A stretch of DNA of 64,000 nt, taken from the NCBI RefSeq assembly GCF_009789235.1, contig NZ_WSTB01000010.1, forward strand, positions 149,576 to 213,575. The letters are read 5' to 3'. The DNA is from Flavobacterium hydrocarbonoxydans. GTDB taxonomy: Bacteria > Bacteroidota > Bacteroidia > Flavobacteriales > Flavobacteriaceae. The notes beneath the pieces are model-generated. The model saw nothing but the letters and a program-made list of their open reading frames with translations. It did not search any database and was not told the origin of the DNA. Position 1 is the first letter of the stretch, and each line of letters opens with the position of its first letter. Shown piece by piece: positions 1 through 8,944 of this stretch. A program made the translations under genes and the position numbers.

Positions 1-95
1 TTTCCGATTAGCAATAAAATGGGTACAGTCAATCCAATTAGCGGACCTGAAACATACCAAGGCCAAGGTTCTTTTATAATTTCTATTATACTCAT
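1..95 (-). CDS. YeeE/YedE-type sulfur transport protein, N-terminal fragment
   Basis: Only the first 31 codons are inside the window; the gene runs off the left edge. Reading leftward from the ATG at 95, the peptide starts MSIIEIIKEPWPWYVSGPLI and continues into a hydrophobic stretch, which is how flavobacterial YeeE/YedE membrane proteins begin. That family takes up thiosulfate or related sulfur compounds. The next gene on the same strand upstream (336-1754) is a metallo-beta-lactamase/rhodanese protein, a usual partner of YeeE pairs in Bacteroidota, which supports the call. The fragment is too short to exclude another membrane family. Confidence 0.7.
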   Translation of the reverse strand, partial: MSIIEIIKEPWPWYVSGPLIGLTVPILLLIG

Positions 96-100
96 GTTTT

Positions 101-330
101 AATATTTAATGTTTTTTTTTTACCATATAAGTTATATAAGAAAATATAACCTGGTGTTTACATTGCGCTGAATTAATATCATATAAGTTTAGCCAGTTAA
201 GCGAATTACTATCACAATTAAATGAACTTAATGACTTATATGGTTAAAAACAATCTTAGTTTAACCAATTAATAAGTCAGATTTTTAAACCCACAGTAAT
301 TAAATGAACTTATATAACTTATATGGTGAA
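101..330. repeat. CATATAAGT-type intergenic repeats
   Basis: The gap holds several copies, in both orientations, of a short motif close to CCATATAAGTTATATAAG, for example near 122-140, 229-244 and 302-325. The same motif returns at 1861-1888 and 2453-2541. It is an AT-rich family confined here to this neighbourhood. No role can be assigned from sequence alone. Confidence 0.6.
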
Positions 331-335
331 AAAAA

Positions 336-1754
336 TTACGCTTTCAGGATTTTGCTTTGACAAACAAAATCAGATTTTGGGATATTGGTTTTTGCGATTG
401 CTCCAAAACCACCATCGATTTCAGTGAAGTTTCTAAAACCTCTTGCCTGCAAAATCGAAGCTGCAATCATACTGCGATAACCACCTGCGCAATGCAAATA
501 AAAATGTTCATTTGGGTTGATGTCTTTTACCCAGTCATTAATAAAAGCTAAGGGTTTGTTGTAAGCATCATCAATATGTTCGGCGCTGTATTCTGTTTCT
601 TTACGAATGTCGATTACTTTATTTTCGGCTGGGTTAAATTCGGTTGCAAATTCTTCTGCCGAAATTCTGTTTACCGTATCGATTTCAAAACCAGCTTTCT
701 CCCAGGCTTCAAAACCACCTTCGAGATGCCCAATAATCTGATCAAAACCTACGCGGCTCAAACGGGTTACGGTTTCTTCTTCCTGACCCATTTCGGTTAC
801 TAATATAATAGGTTGTTTTACATTCGCAATCAAAGTTCCCACCCACGGTGCAAAATCACCATTGATCCCAATATTAATCGACTGCGGAATAAATCCTTTA
901 TAAAAATCACTATTTTTTCTGGTGTCCAAAACCAGTGCGTTTGTTTCTTCGGCAACAGCCTCAAATTCAGCTGCTGTTATGGCCTTCATTCCGTTGTGCA
1001 ATACCGATTCGAAGCTTTCGTATCCTTTTTTATTCATCGCCACATTCATACTAAAATAAGCCGGCGGAGGCAATAAGCCATCGGTTACTTCGGTGATAAA
1101 TTCGGGTTCTGTCATATTTTCGCGTAAAGCGTAATTCGTTGCTTTCTGATTCCCGATAGTCGAAACTGTTTCTTTGCTCATGTTTTTTCCGCAGGCACTT
1201 CCGGCTCCGTGTGCCGGGTAAACAATAACATGATCGGCAAGCGTCATGATTTTATTGCGAAGCGAATGGTATAAAATTCCAGCCAGTTCCTCCTGCGTCA
1301 TGGCAGCGGCTTTTTGTGCCAGATCCGGTCGGCCCACGTCGCCAATAAACAAGGTATCTCCAGAGAAAATAGCGTGATCTTTTCCGTCGGCATCAATCAG
1401 TAAATAAGTCGTGCTTTCCATGGTGTGACCTGGAGTGTGCAGTGCTTTTATAGTAATGTTGCCTACTTTAAATTCCTGTCCGTCTTTGGCAATAATACAG
1501 TCAAATTCCGGAGCAGCATTGGGCCCGTAAACGATTGGCGCCTGAGTTTCTTTGCTTAAATCAAGATGACCGGAAACAAAATCAGCGTGAAAATGCGTCT
1601 CAAAAATATATTTTAACTTCACCTGATCGCGCTCTAAACGATCCAGATAAGGCTGAATTTCCCTAAGCGGATCAATAATCGCGGCCTCTCCGTTTGAAGT
1701 GATATAATAAGCACCCTGCGCTAAACAACCGGTGTAAATTTGTTCGATTTTCAT
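336..1754 (-). CDS. MBL-fold hydrolase fused to two rhodanese domains (persulfide dioxygenase-like)
   Basis: A 472-residue cytoplasmic protein. The N-terminal ~200 residues are a metallo-beta-lactamase domain with the metal motif THFHADFVSGH near residues 53-63, then GHT and the SGDTLF loop, typical of the ETHE1/persulfide dioxygenase group. Two rhodanese domains follow. The first lacks a catalytic Cys (ILVTEMGQEE at the loop); the second keeps it in CAGGYRS near residue 422. The family oxidises or transfers persulfide sulfur. I chose the ATG at 1754 rather than an in-frame TTG three codons upstream because it gives the usual MKIEQIYTG start. A -7 element TATCTTTG lies at 1781-1788 and a Crp-like dyad at 1811-1824, so activation by the Crp/Fnr protein at 20021-20647 is plausible. 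It is followed by the YeeE gene. Confidence 0.88.
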   Translation of the reverse strand: MKIEQIYTGCLAQGAYYITSNGEAAIIDPLREIQPYLDRLERDQVKLKYIFETHFHADFVSGHLDLSKETQAPIVYGPNAAPEFDCIIAKDGQEFKVGNITIKALHTPGHTMESTTYLLIDADGKDHAIFSGDTLFIGDVGRPDLAQKAAAMTQEELAGILYHSLRNKIMTLADHVIVYPAHGAGSACGKNMSKETVSTIGNQKATNYALRENMTEPEFITEVTDGLLPPPAYFSMNVAMNKKGYESFESVLHNGMKAITAAEFEAVAEETNALVLDTRKNSDFYKGFIPQSINIGINGDFAPWVGTLIANVKQPIILVTEMGQEEETVTRLSRVGFDQIIGHLEGGFEAWEKAGFEIDTVNRISAEEFATEFNPAENKVIDIRKETEYSAEHIDDAYNKPLAFINDWVKDINPNEHFYLHCAGGYRSMIAASILQARGFRNFTEIDGGFGAIAKTNIPKSDFVCQSKILKA

Positions 1755-1779
1755 GATATACAATCTAAAATAATGTTAC

Positions 1780-1824
1780 ACAAAGATACCTTTGTTTTTC
1801 ATGAATATAAGTGACTAATGTTAC
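1780..1824 (-). promoter_or_regulatory. Promoter and Crp/Fnr-like site of the MBL/rhodanese gene
   Basis: The minus-strand -7 element TATCTTTG (1781-1788) sits inside the palindrome ACAAAG-N4-CTTTGT. Upstream, 1811-1824 reads GTGACTAATGTTAC on the plus strand, a GTGA-N6-TTAC dyad centred 29.5 bp before the -7 element. The same dyad with the same spacing occurs upstream of the TauE/SafE gene (19884-19897). Confidence 0.55.
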
Positions 1825-1920
1825 AGATGTATGATTTTTTCGAAAAATGGTTAAATGGTTTTACCATATAAGTGATATAAGTTCATTTGATTTTTGGGTT
1901 AAATTACAGGAACCTGTTGT

Positions 1921-2002
1921 ACACAATCTTGTCATTTCGTAGGAATCTCTAAATGCGGTGATTTAGATTAACTAAGATTCCTACGGAATGACAAGATTGT
2001 GT
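1921..2002. repeat. REP/MITE-like hairpin element, copy 1
   Basis: Arms of 28 bases (1921-1948 and 1975-2002) are inverted copies with one mismatch, built around TTGTCATTCCGTAGGAATCT. The loop carries AAATGCGGTGATTTAGATTA. Copy 2 lies at 2333-2406 with nearly the same loop, and a fragment (TTCATTCCGTAGGAATTTAG) is at 10362-10381. Confidence 0.75.
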
Positions 2003-2015
2003 AGTGTTGTCTGGT

Positions 2016-2147
2016 TCTCGCAAAGACGCAAAGGCGCAAAGTTTTTTTTAAAGCCACAGATTAAAGGATTGAAAGGATTTAAAAAAATCTGCTAAATCTG
2101 CTAAATCTGCGGGAGACAAAACTTTGCGCCTTTGCGTCTTTGCGAGA
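2016..2147. repeat. Long inverted repeat with 30-bp perfect arms
   Basis: The arms 2016-2045 and 2118-2147 are perfect inverted copies of a sequence made from GCAAAGACGCAAAGGCGCAA. The interior holds AAATCTGCT tandem repeats. A degenerate single arm occurs at 2258-2287 and related fragments at 10405-10430. It looks like a non-autonomous flavobacterial repeat; nothing shows a transposase. Confidence 0.7.
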
Positions 2148-2332
2148 GACCATCACACCTAAAAGACGCACTGCTGTGCGCCTCTACTGAAAATTGAAAC
2201 GAAAAATAGAATCTCCCAAACATAGGATGCGTAAAGAAAACTTAATCAGTTAAAAAAAACTTTGCGACTCTGCGCCTTTGCGAGAGATGACATTAATTTT
2301 TAAAACTTAAAATAAAAACAGTTCACAGTTTT

Positions 2333-2406
2333 ACACAATCTTGTCATTCCGCAGGAATCTCTGAATGCGGTGATTTACATTAGCTAAGATTCCTACGGAA
2401 TGACAA
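2333..2406. repeat. REP/MITE-like hairpin element, copy 2
   Basis: Arms 2341-2360 and 2387-2406 pair with one mismatch and share the loop of copy 1 (AATGCGGTGATTTA). It ends close to the start of the cydA upstream region. Confidence 0.75.
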
Positions 2407-2558
2407 ACTTTGGGCAAGTTGCTTCATGAATTACCTTTTCACACAAAGTTTTTTAAATGAACTTCTATCACTTATATGGTTTAATTGTCATCACTTATAT
2501 GGTGATATTGTCTATGCTAAATTTATATCACGTATAGGGTTCAAAACTTTACAAATAA

Positions 2559-2603
2559 ACTGTTTTTACAGTACAGCTATTCGGGTTTTAATAGGTAAAT
2601 TTG
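2559..2603 (+). promoter_or_regulatory. cydA promoter with upstream dyad
   Basis: TAAATTTG at 2596-2603 fits the -7 consensus TAnnTTTG and lies 31 bases before the cydA start. An inverted repeat ACTGT-TTTT-ACAGT (2559-2572) is centred about 30 bp upstream of it, where an activator would sit. Its sequence differs from the Crp-like dyads at 1811 and 19884. Confidence 0.4.
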
Positions 2604-2634
2604 TGGGACTTCATAAACAAATAAATCACTTCTT

Positions 2635-3981
2635 ATGGAAGAAATGCTCTTTTATGACCGAATGCAATTCGCCTTCACCATTACCTTTCATTATCTTTTT
2701 CCGCAACTTACAATGGGTCTTTCGCTGATTATTGTTTATTTTAAATGGAAATATCTTCGAACCAAAGACGAACACTACAACCACGCTACGCATTTCTGGA
2801 TGAAAATCTTCGCACTCAACTTTGCGATGGGTGTCGTAACCGGAATTCCGATGGAGTTTCAGTTCGGAACCAATTGGGCTAAATTCTCTGAGCTCACAGG
2901 CGGAATCATCGGACAGACTTTGGCGATGGAAGGCATGTTCTCCTTTTTCTTAGAATCCTCTTTTCTCGGTATCTTTTTATTTGGAGAAAAACTCATTGGA
3001 CACAAATGGCATTTTGTAACCGGATTATTAATTTGCATTGGTTCCTGGGCGAGTGGTTACCTGATTATTGCCACGCATTCGTGGATGCAGAATCCGGTGG
3101 GTTATGAAATTCTCGAAAACGGAAAATTTGTATTGACGAATTTCAAAGCGTTATTCCTCAATCCTTGGCTTTGGCCTTCTTATTTGCACAATCAGGCAGC
3201 TTCGTTGGTAACGAGTTCGTTTGTGGTAGCCGGAATTGGCGCTTTTTATATTTTGAGTCAGAAGAATGTTGCTTTCGGGAGATTGTTCGTGAAAACGGGC
3301 GTGATCTTCGGATTGATTTCGAGTATAATCGTGGCGGTTCCTACGGGAGATTTACTGGCTAAAAATGTCGTGAAATACCAACCCGTAACGTTTGCTGCGA
3401 TGGAAGGAATTTTTCATACCGAAAAAGAAGGTTCCGAAATTGTTTTAATCGGTCAGCCGGATGTAAAAGATAAAAAGCTCGACAATAAAATTGCCGTTCC
3501 CAATATCCTGAGTTTCCTAACTTACGGAAGCTGGAATCAGACCATAAAAGGACTGGATAATTATAAAGAAGACGTGCATCCTACCAATATTTCGGGGCTG
3601 TATTACGCGTATCATATTATGGTAGGACTTGGTACCTTATTTATTGGTCTGATGGTTTTTGCGGTTTTTCAGCTTTTTCGAAAGAAACTTTTCGAAACCA
3701 AATGGATTTTATGGTCGCTGCTCTTTATGATTCCCTTTCCGTATATCGCCAATACTACAGGCTGGTACACGGCCGAATTAGGCCGACAACCCTGGCTCGT
3801 TTATAATTTGCTGCGAACTTCCGAAGGCGCTTCGCCAACCGTTTCATCAGGAAACACCTTATTTACTTTATTAGGTTTTATAGGATTGTATCTGTTACTC
3901 GGAATGCTGTTTTTGCTTTTGGTTGGAAAAATTATCAATAAAGGGCCTCACAATGTGGAACTTTCAACAGAAAAAATATAA
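2635..3981 (+). CDS. cydA: Cytochrome bd ubiquinol oxidase subunit I
   Basis: A 448-residue multi-span inner-membrane protein that oxidises quinol and carries the haems of cytochrome bd, a high-affinity terminal oxidase. The start MEEMLFYDRMQFAFTITFHY places His at residue 19, the position of the conserved haem ligand in E. coli CydA. The signature GRQPW lies near residues 383-387 in TAELGRQPWLVYN. The protein is shorter than E. coli CydA (about 522), as expected for the short Q-loop form. cydB starts three bases after its stop, so the two are one operon. A TAAATTTG -7 element lies upstream. Confidence 0.97.
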   Translation: MEEMLFYDRMQFAFTITFHYLFPQLTMGLSLIIVYFKWKYLRTKDEHYNHATHFWMKIFALNFAMGVVTGIPMEFQFGTNWAKFSELTGGIIGQTLAMEGMFSFFLESSFLGIFLFGEKLIGHKWHFVTGLLICIGSWASGYLIIATHSWMQNPVGYEILENGKFVLTNFKALFLNPWLWPSYLHNQAASLVTSSFVVAGIGAFYILSQKNVAFGRLFVKTGVIFGLISSIIVAVPTGDLLAKNVVKYQPVTFAAMEGIFHTEKEGSEIVLIGQPDVKDKKLDNKIAVPNILSFLTYGSWNQTIKGLDNYKEDVHPTNISGLYYAYHIMVGLGTLFIGLMVFAVFQLFRKKLFETKWILWSLLFMIPFPYIANTTGWYTAELGRQPWLVYNLLRTSEGASPTVSSGNTLFTLLGFIGLYLLLGMLFLLLVGKIINKGPHNVELSTEKI

Positions 3982-3983
3982 GT

Positions 3984-5060
3984 ATGGAATTTTTTTGGTA
4001 CGTAGTTTTAATGGGAATTCTGGCAGTATATATAGTGTTAGACGGTTACGATTTTGGAGCAGGAATTATTCATTTGTTTTTGGCCAAAACAGAGAAAGAT
4101 AAAAAAGCCATTACAAGCGCCATTGGTCCGTTTTGGGATGCCAATGAAGTGTGGATTATTGCAGCGGGAGGCGTTTTGTTTTTTGCTTTTCCAACCTTGT
4201 ATGCGTCTTCGTTCAGTGGTTTTTATTTGCCGCTGATCATGATTTTATGGCTGTTGATTTTCCGTGCGATTGGTCTTGAAATGCGCGGTCAGGTGCATCA
4301 CCCCATGTGGGAAGTCATCTGGGATAAAGCCTTCGGGATTGCGAGTTTGCTGCTGGCGTTGTTCTTCGGGATTGCTTTGGGGAATATCGTGCGCGGTGTC
4401 AATCTCGGAATGGTCGAAAATGGTGTTTCGACTCAGGAAGCGCATTATTTCTTTTTGCCTTTATGGAATCCTACTTTTAGCCCGCAGGCGAATGAGTTGG
4501 GTATTATCGATTGGTTTACGCTTTTCCTGGGGATTGTGAGTGTGGTTGCCCTGACGATTCACGGCGCCAACTGGATTATTTTCAAAACCAATTCGTCTTT
4601 GAACACCCAGCTTAAAAATGTGGTTTTTAAACTGAATATCGTTTTACTGATTTTGGTTATTATTTCCTTGCAGATCTGGCATTTTATCGAGGCGGAGCCG
4701 TTTCATAATTTTATTGACAACCCTGTTTTGTGGTTTTTTCCGCTAATGACTTTTGTGGGTATTGTGGGGTTATTCAAAGTGCGAACGTACCAGAAAGACG
4801 GTTTAGGATTTTTGTTTTCGAGTTTATTTCTCGTGGGAGGTTTTGCCTCAACAGCCGTTTCGATTTTCCCGAATGTGCTGCCGTCTACCAATAAAGTAAA
4901 TCCTTCGTTAACAATCTATAACACCGCCGCTGGCGAATACGGTTTAAATGCTGGATTGTACTGGTTTTTTATTGCTTTGTTCCTGGTGATTATTTACCTG
5001 ATTGTACAGTATCGCGTTTTTAGTGGGAAGATGGATGAGGTAGGGTATGGGGAGCATTGA
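3984..5060 (+). CDS. cydB: Cytochrome bd ubiquinol oxidase subunit II
   Basis: A 358-residue membrane protein, partner of CydA in the bd oxidase. It opens with a transmembrane helix and the family motif DGYDFGAGI at residues 20-28, followed by AIGPFWDANEVWI, both hallmarks of subunit II. Eight or more hydrophobic segments are visible. Only two bases separate it from cydA, so translational coupling is likely. No cydX-like small subunit or cydCD transporter is seen in this window. A rho-independent terminator at 5275-5318 is the first clear stop downstream. Confidence 0.97.
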   Translation: MEFFWYVVLMGILAVYIVLDGYDFGAGIIHLFLAKTEKDKKAITSAIGPFWDANEVWIIAAGGVLFFAFPTLYASSFSGFYLPLIMILWLLIFRAIGLEMRGQVHHPMWEVIWDKAFGIASLLLALFFGIALGNIVRGVNLGMVENGVSTQEAHYFFLPLWNPTFSPQANELGIIDWFTLFLGIVSVVALTIHGANWIIFKTNSSLNTQLKNVVFKLNIVLLILVIISLQIWHFIEAEPFHNFIDNPVLWFFPLMTFVGIVGLFKVRTYQKDGLGFLFSSLFLVGGFASTAVSIFPNVLPSTNKVNPSLTIYNTAAGEYGLNAGLYWFFIALFLVIIYLIVQYRVFSGKMDEVGYGEH

Positions 5061-5155
5061 GGTTTTTTTTTAGCCACGAATGCAAGAATTTTTATTGGAA
5101 TTTTTGAATAGCCTCCTGCTTAGCTGGAGGTAATTTAAGTTGAAGATTTTTTTAG

Positions 5156-5200
5156 CCACGACCCGAGCGATAGCGAACAGGCAAAGCAATTCACGAATTT
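5156..5200. repeat. 45-bp dispersed repeat, copy 1
   Basis: Starts CCACGACCCGAGCGATAGCG and ends CAATTCACGAATTT. It is identical over 45 bases to 19921-19965, next to the TauE/SafE gene. The two copies roughly bracket the accessory region. Confidence 0.8.
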
Positions 5201-5274
5201 TTACATTTTAATTAATATTAAATTTTTGAATAGCCTCCTGCTTTAGCTGGAGGAATTATAGATTTATAAAGTAA

Positions 5275-5318
5275 AAGGCTTTAGCTGAAATTACGATTTT
5301 GGCTAAAGCTTTTTTTTT
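5275..5318 (+). terminator. Rho-independent terminator
   Basis: Stem AAGGCTTTAGC (5275-5285) pairs with GCTAAAGCTTT (from 5302) with one G-U pair, then a run of T. It probably ends the cydAB transcript. Confidence 0.7.
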
Positions 5319-5366
5319 GCAGATTTGTTTTGAGGTTTTTGACAATTCTTAATATTCTCTAAAATA

Positions 5367-5484
5367 CCGTATAACTACTTGTATGCAGTTTTTTGATTAT
5401 GCTTATACTTGTCCAGCACAAATATTTGACGATTATGGTTTTCCGTAAGGGAAATATTAATTGAATGAGGATATTTGTTTTTAG
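5367..5484 (+). repeat. Repeated leader, copy A
   Basis: First of three copies of a ~118-bp sequence (others 11310-11427 and 15133-15251). All share CTACTTGTAT or a close variant, then GATTATGCTTATACTTG or a close variant, CAAATATTTG or a close variant, and AAGGGAAATA, and end in GATATTTGTTTTTAG or a one-base variant. TATACTTG resembles a -7 element with a TTG 22 bases upstream. It precedes the TrlF-like gene by about 130 bases. Confidence 0.75.
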
Positions 5485-5613
5485 GAATAATAATGGAGTT
5501 TATGGTACTAAAACCATCTAAAATAAATTAAAGTCATTTTATGGCTAGCATAAAGAAGTTACTGGTCATCATGATTAAGGATGATACGAACCAAAATCAA
5601 AACCAATTAAACA

Positions 5614-8466
5614 ATGGACAAAGGAGCACACTTTTACAGATGCGATTTTCAAGTACATAGTCCAAGAGACATAGCTTATACTGGAAATAAATATGGACTA
5701 AATCCAGAAGAAATTGAAAATATAACACCTGAACAAAAGGAAAAAATCACTTTAGAAAGGGAGCAATTTTCAAAAGAATATTTACAAAAAATCAGAGACG
5801 CTGGGTTAAATGCAATTGCGATGACGGACCATCATGATGTTGTATTTGTAAAGCAGTTAAGAAAAGTTGCAGAACTACAGAATCAAGAGTTCAAATCAAA
5901 TTCCGAATTCGAAAAAATTATTACTGTTTTTCCGGGAATTGAAATGAGTTTGGCAAATCCTGTAAGCCAATGTATTATCATTTTTGACTCAGACTTCAGT
6001 GATTCTAATTTAGATTCAGTATTAAATTTTTTCGGAATAAATCCAACAAATGAATTTGAAAAAGTTACTACTCCAACATTAAAAATATCACAGACTGTAA
6101 TCAATGATTTAGTGCATTTACATGAAAAACTAGATGAACTAAGCTATTGTAAAGGAAGATATGTAATCTTACCAAATGTTGGAAAAAGTGGTGACCATAC
6201 CATAATGCGAAGTGGTTTTCATGAACATTATAGAAAAATGCCTTGTGTTGGAGGTTATGTAGACAAAGCTATTTCAACGGAAAGTGGTTATCAGAATAAA
6301 CTTAACGGTGGAGATGTTAATTATGGCAACAAATCTATCGCATTAATTTCTACTTCAGACAATCGATATGAAGATGGTAGAGAATTTGGCAAATATTCAA
6401 CTTGGATAAAATGGGCTGAACCAACTGCAGAAGCTATTAAACAAGCTTGTCTAGCGAAAGAATCCAGAATATCTCAAGTAGAACCTGAATTACCACAAAT
6501 ATTTATTCATTCAATTGATGTTACAACTTCAAAATTTCTTGGCACATTTAATATTAATCTAAATAGACAATATAATGCTCTAATCGGTGGAAGAGGAACT
6601 GGAAAATCTACAATTCTTGAATATTTAAGATGGGGTCTTTGCGACCAAACAATTCAAAATTCAGATTTTGATGAATTAAGTATAATAGAAAAAAGAAGAG
6701 AAGCTTTAATTCAAAAAACTCTTGCCGATGTTAATGGGGAAGTCCGTATTGCAATGGAGAAAAACGGGATTCTGCACATTGTAAAAAGAAACTCTAAATC
6801 ACGTGAAATACTTTTAAGAATCGGCAACGGAGACTTTCAACAAGTCAAAGAAGACGATATAAGAAAAATTCTTCCTATACAATCATACAGCCAAAAACAA
6901 CTAAGTGATGTAGGTGTTAAAACCGATGAATTAAAAAGGTTTATAGAACAACCTATAACCAATCGATTGGATTCAATAAAATTTAATCTTAATGAAACTG
7001 GCACAAAACTCAAAAACTCATACAATCAACTAATTCGAAAAAAAGAAATTGAACAAGAAATTGAAAACTTCAATCTTGAATCTCAATCCTTAAATAACCA
7101 AGCGGAAAATATTCGTAAATCTTTAAAAGGTGTTTCAACTGCTGACCAAGAAACAATTAATAAAAAACCGAAGTTTGAGAAAGAGGAAACGATTATTTCA
7201 AATTCAAAAAATGAATTAACGGTTTTTGAAAATAAAGCCGATGAATTACTACGCCTTTTAGAAAACTATCCTGAACCATTAGGAGATATTGAACAATTAG
7301 AAAATAAAGATTTAATTCAGAACATTTCGAATGAAATTGATTTAACATTTGTAGAAATAAAAGCCACAGCTCTTGCATTTAAAGCAATTTTTAGCTCTGA
7401 AAAACTTTTAAAACTAAATGAATTTATTCAACAATGGAACCTAAGGAAAGAGACTTTTGAAATAGCTTATGAACTATCAAAAGGTAATTCTCAATCCAGT
7501 CAACAACAACTTTTAGAAATTCAAAGAATAGAAAAAAGATTAAGTGAAATAAATAAAATTATTTCCGATAGGAAACTACTTCTAAAAGAAATCGGTACAC
7601 CAGAAGAAGATTTTACTGCTCAAAGGCTTAATTGGCAAAAATACCATACTGAAAAAGTGACATTGCTAAATGAACAAGCCGTTAAATTCACAGAGCTATC
7701 TAAGAACCTAATTAAAGCAGAAGTTACTAAGAGTATTAATCTTCAACCTTTCAAATCACAACTCAAAAACATATTTGAAGGAACTCGAATTAGAGAAGAA
7801 AGAATAGATTCTGTAGTTGATATAATTAAACAATCCGCTGACCCAATAAAAGAATATACAGCAATACTTGAAGAATTTAGGCAACTAGCAGAACTTAAAG
7901 TATCAGAAGACAAAACACTCAAAATTCCAGATACACCATTATTGACAAATTGTGGTTATACTGAAGACCATAAATCAAAACTTTGTAGTAAACTATCATC
8001 AGAAGATTGGTTAAGGCTTTCCGCTAGTGAGCTAGAATTCAACCCAGAGTTTTATTACACGACAAACAATCAACTTGGAGATGTAATACCATTTAGGGAA
8101 GCCTCTGCTGGACAACAAGCTACTGCATTGTTGACCGTATTGCTCAATCAACCAGGAATTCCATTATTAATTGACCAACCCGAAGATGATATTGACAATA
8201 GAGCAATTGACCAAATAATTAAAAACATTTGGGAAGCTAAGAAAAAAAGACAATTGATTTTTACAAGTCACAATGCAAATCTTGTTGTTAATGGAGACGC
8301 AGAACTTGTTATTTGTTGTGACTACAAAGATTCAACAAGTCAGACAAGAGGAATAATTAAAGAAGAAGGAGCAATTGATAAAAAACTTGTAAGAAACGAA
8401 ATTACTTCTGTTATGGAAGGTGGAGAAAAAGCATTTAAACTTCGGAAGGACAAGTATGGTTTTTAG
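5614..8466 (+). CDS. TrlF-like protein: PHP phosphoesterase domain fused to an SMC/ABC-type ATPase
   Basis: A 950-residue protein in three parts. Residues ~1-300 are a PHP domain with CDFQVHSP near the start, AIAMTDHHD, FPGIEMS and STSDNR metal-site motifs. A Walker A motif GGRGTGKST follows near 324-332. A long glutamine- and glutamate-rich coiled coil covers ~450-750. The C-terminal ATPase lobe has the signature SAGQQATALL (~830), Walker B LLIDQPEDDIDN (~851) and the switch His in FTSHNANLV (~883). This is the layout of TrlF-type AAA-like ATPases, which are thought to act on nucleic acids and often lie in defence islands. It stands alone behind a repeated leader, has AT-rich codon use and no obvious partner gene. 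The biochemical activity is inferred. Confidence 0.8.
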   Translation: MDKGAHFYRCDFQVHSPRDIAYTGNKYGLNPEEIENITPEQKEKITLEREQFSKEYLQKIRDAGLNAIAMTDHHDVVFVKQLRKVAELQNQEFKSNSEFEKIITVFPGIEMSLANPVSQCIIIFDSDFSDSNLDSVLNFFGINPTNEFEKVTTPTLKISQTVINDLVHLHEKLDELSYCKGRYVILPNVGKSGDHTIMRSGFHEHYRKMPCVGGYVDKAISTESGYQNKLNGGDVNYGNKSIALISTSDNRYEDGREFGKYSTWIKWAEPTAEAIKQACLAKESRISQVEPELPQIFIHSIDVTTSKFLGTFNINLNRQYNALIGGRGTGKSTILEYLRWGLCDQTIQNSDFDELSIIEKRREALIQKTLADVNGEVRIAMEKNGILHIVKRNSKSREILLRIGNGDFQQVKEDDIRKILPIQSYSQKQLSDVGVKTDELKRFIEQPITNRLDSIKFNLNETGTKLKNSYNQLIRKKEIEQEIENFNLESQSLNNQAENIRKSLKGVSTADQETINKKPKFEKEETIISNSKNELTVFENKADELLRLLENYPEPLGDIEQLENKDLIQNISNEIDLTFVEIKATALAFKAIFSSEKLLKLNEFIQQWNLRKETFEIAYELSKGNSQSSQQQLLEIQRIEKRLSEINKIISDRKLLLKEIGTPEEDFTAQRLNWQKYHTEKVTLLNEQAVKFTELSKNLIKAEVTKSINLQPFKSQLKNIFEGTRIREERIDSVVDIIKQSADPIKEYTAILEEFRQLAELKVSEDKTLKIPDTPLLTNCGYTEDHKSKLCSKLSSEDWLRLSASELEFNPEFYYTTNNQLGDVIPFREASAGQQATALLTVLLNQPGIPLLIDQPEDDIDNRAIDQIIKNIWEAKKKRQLIFTSHNANLVVNGDAELVICCDYKDSTSQTRGIIKEEGAIDKKLVRNEITSVMEGGEKAFKLRKDKYGF

Positions 8467-8574
8467 TATGGAGAATCTGACAACAGAAGAAGCGCGAACT
8501 GGTAACAGGTGTTTTCCAAAAAAAAGATCACTCGTATTTCTACTAACTAGCTCTACTCCGTTACAATCTATAAT

Positions 8575-8628
8575 TTAGTAACTGAAAAATTGGAACGGGC
8601 ACGGATTGAAAATCTGCGCTATCTGTAT
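8575..8628. repeat. Hairpin element GGGCACGG...CGCTATCTGT, copy 1
   Basis: Contains AGTAACTG, then GAACGGGCACGG, a hairpin (8599-8619) and GCGCTATCTGT. Copy 2 at 8945-8997 has a different stem sequence that pairs equally well. The two copies flank the small membrane-protein gene. Confidence 0.7.
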
Positions 8629-8647
8629 CAATAAAAACTCTACCTCA

Positions 8648-8932
8648 ATGAAAAAAATATTTTTATATTCAGTTATTATTTTACTATTAGTTATCACTGT
8701 GATTTGCATTATTTTGAAATACAAATATCAGAATGATTTTATGCTAAATCAATCTGAAAAACTTAATGCTTTAATGGTAAACATTGATGAATTAAGTCCA
8801 AACCAAAAAGACGAAATAGGGAAAATAGCTAATGATTATAAATATCATGTTTATACTTACCATATTGTAGCATTTTTGGCATTTGCAACTGCTGTATTCT
8901 TAATTTATAAAAGGAAAAATATACTTTTATAA
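8648..8932 (+). CDS. Small two-span membrane protein, unknown function
   Basis: A 94-residue protein starting MKKIFLYSVIILLLVITVIC. I chose the ATG at 8648; an in-frame TTG further upstream lies within the flanking hairpin element and is unlikely. One hydrophobic helix is at residues ~4-23 and another at ~70-86, with a charged loop between them and a basic tail KRKN. I recognise no family. The gene sits alone between two direct copies of a hairpin repeat, as a gene cassette would. Confidence 0.6.
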   Translation: MKKIFLYSVIILLLVITVICIILKYKYQNDFMLNQSEKLNALMVNIDELSPNQKDEIGKIANDYKYHVYTYHIVAFLAFATAVFLIYKRKNILL

Positions 8933-8944
8933 AAATCATATCAT

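Larger units (their letters stand above)
1755..2634. other. Repeat-rich intergenic region before cydA
   Basis: No gene is supported across these 880 bases. The stretch contains the MBL promoter, two hairpin elements of one family (1921-2002 and 2333-2406), a different long inverted repeat (2016-2147), CATATAAGT-type repeats (1861-1888, 2453-2541) and the cydA promoter. Open frames inside it consist of translated repeat sequence. Confidence 0.7.
5061..5613. other. Intergenic region with repeats, terminator and leader copy
   Basis: No gene is supported. In order it holds a hairpin CCTCCTGCTTAGCTGGAGG (about 5112-5130), a 45-bp dispersed repeat (5156-5200), a second copy of the CCTCC hairpin (about 5233-5252), a terminator (5275-5318) and copy A of a repeated leader (5367-5484). 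A short frame from the ATG at 5541 overlaps the next gene and is not credible. Confidence 0.6.

Noticed and set aside
2426..2728. Open frame before and overlapping the start of cydA
   Set aside because: It translates CATATAAGT-type repeats and the first codons of cydA in another frame; no protein-like features.
5541..5660. Short frame MASIKKLLVIMIK upstream of the TrlF-like gene
   Set aside because: It overlaps the real start out of frame and has no family match; an upstream-ORF role cannot be supported.
8606..8647. Upstream TTG extension of the small membrane protein
   Set aside because: The extension is translated hairpin-element sequence and would bury the signal-anchor start; the ATG at 8648 is preferred.
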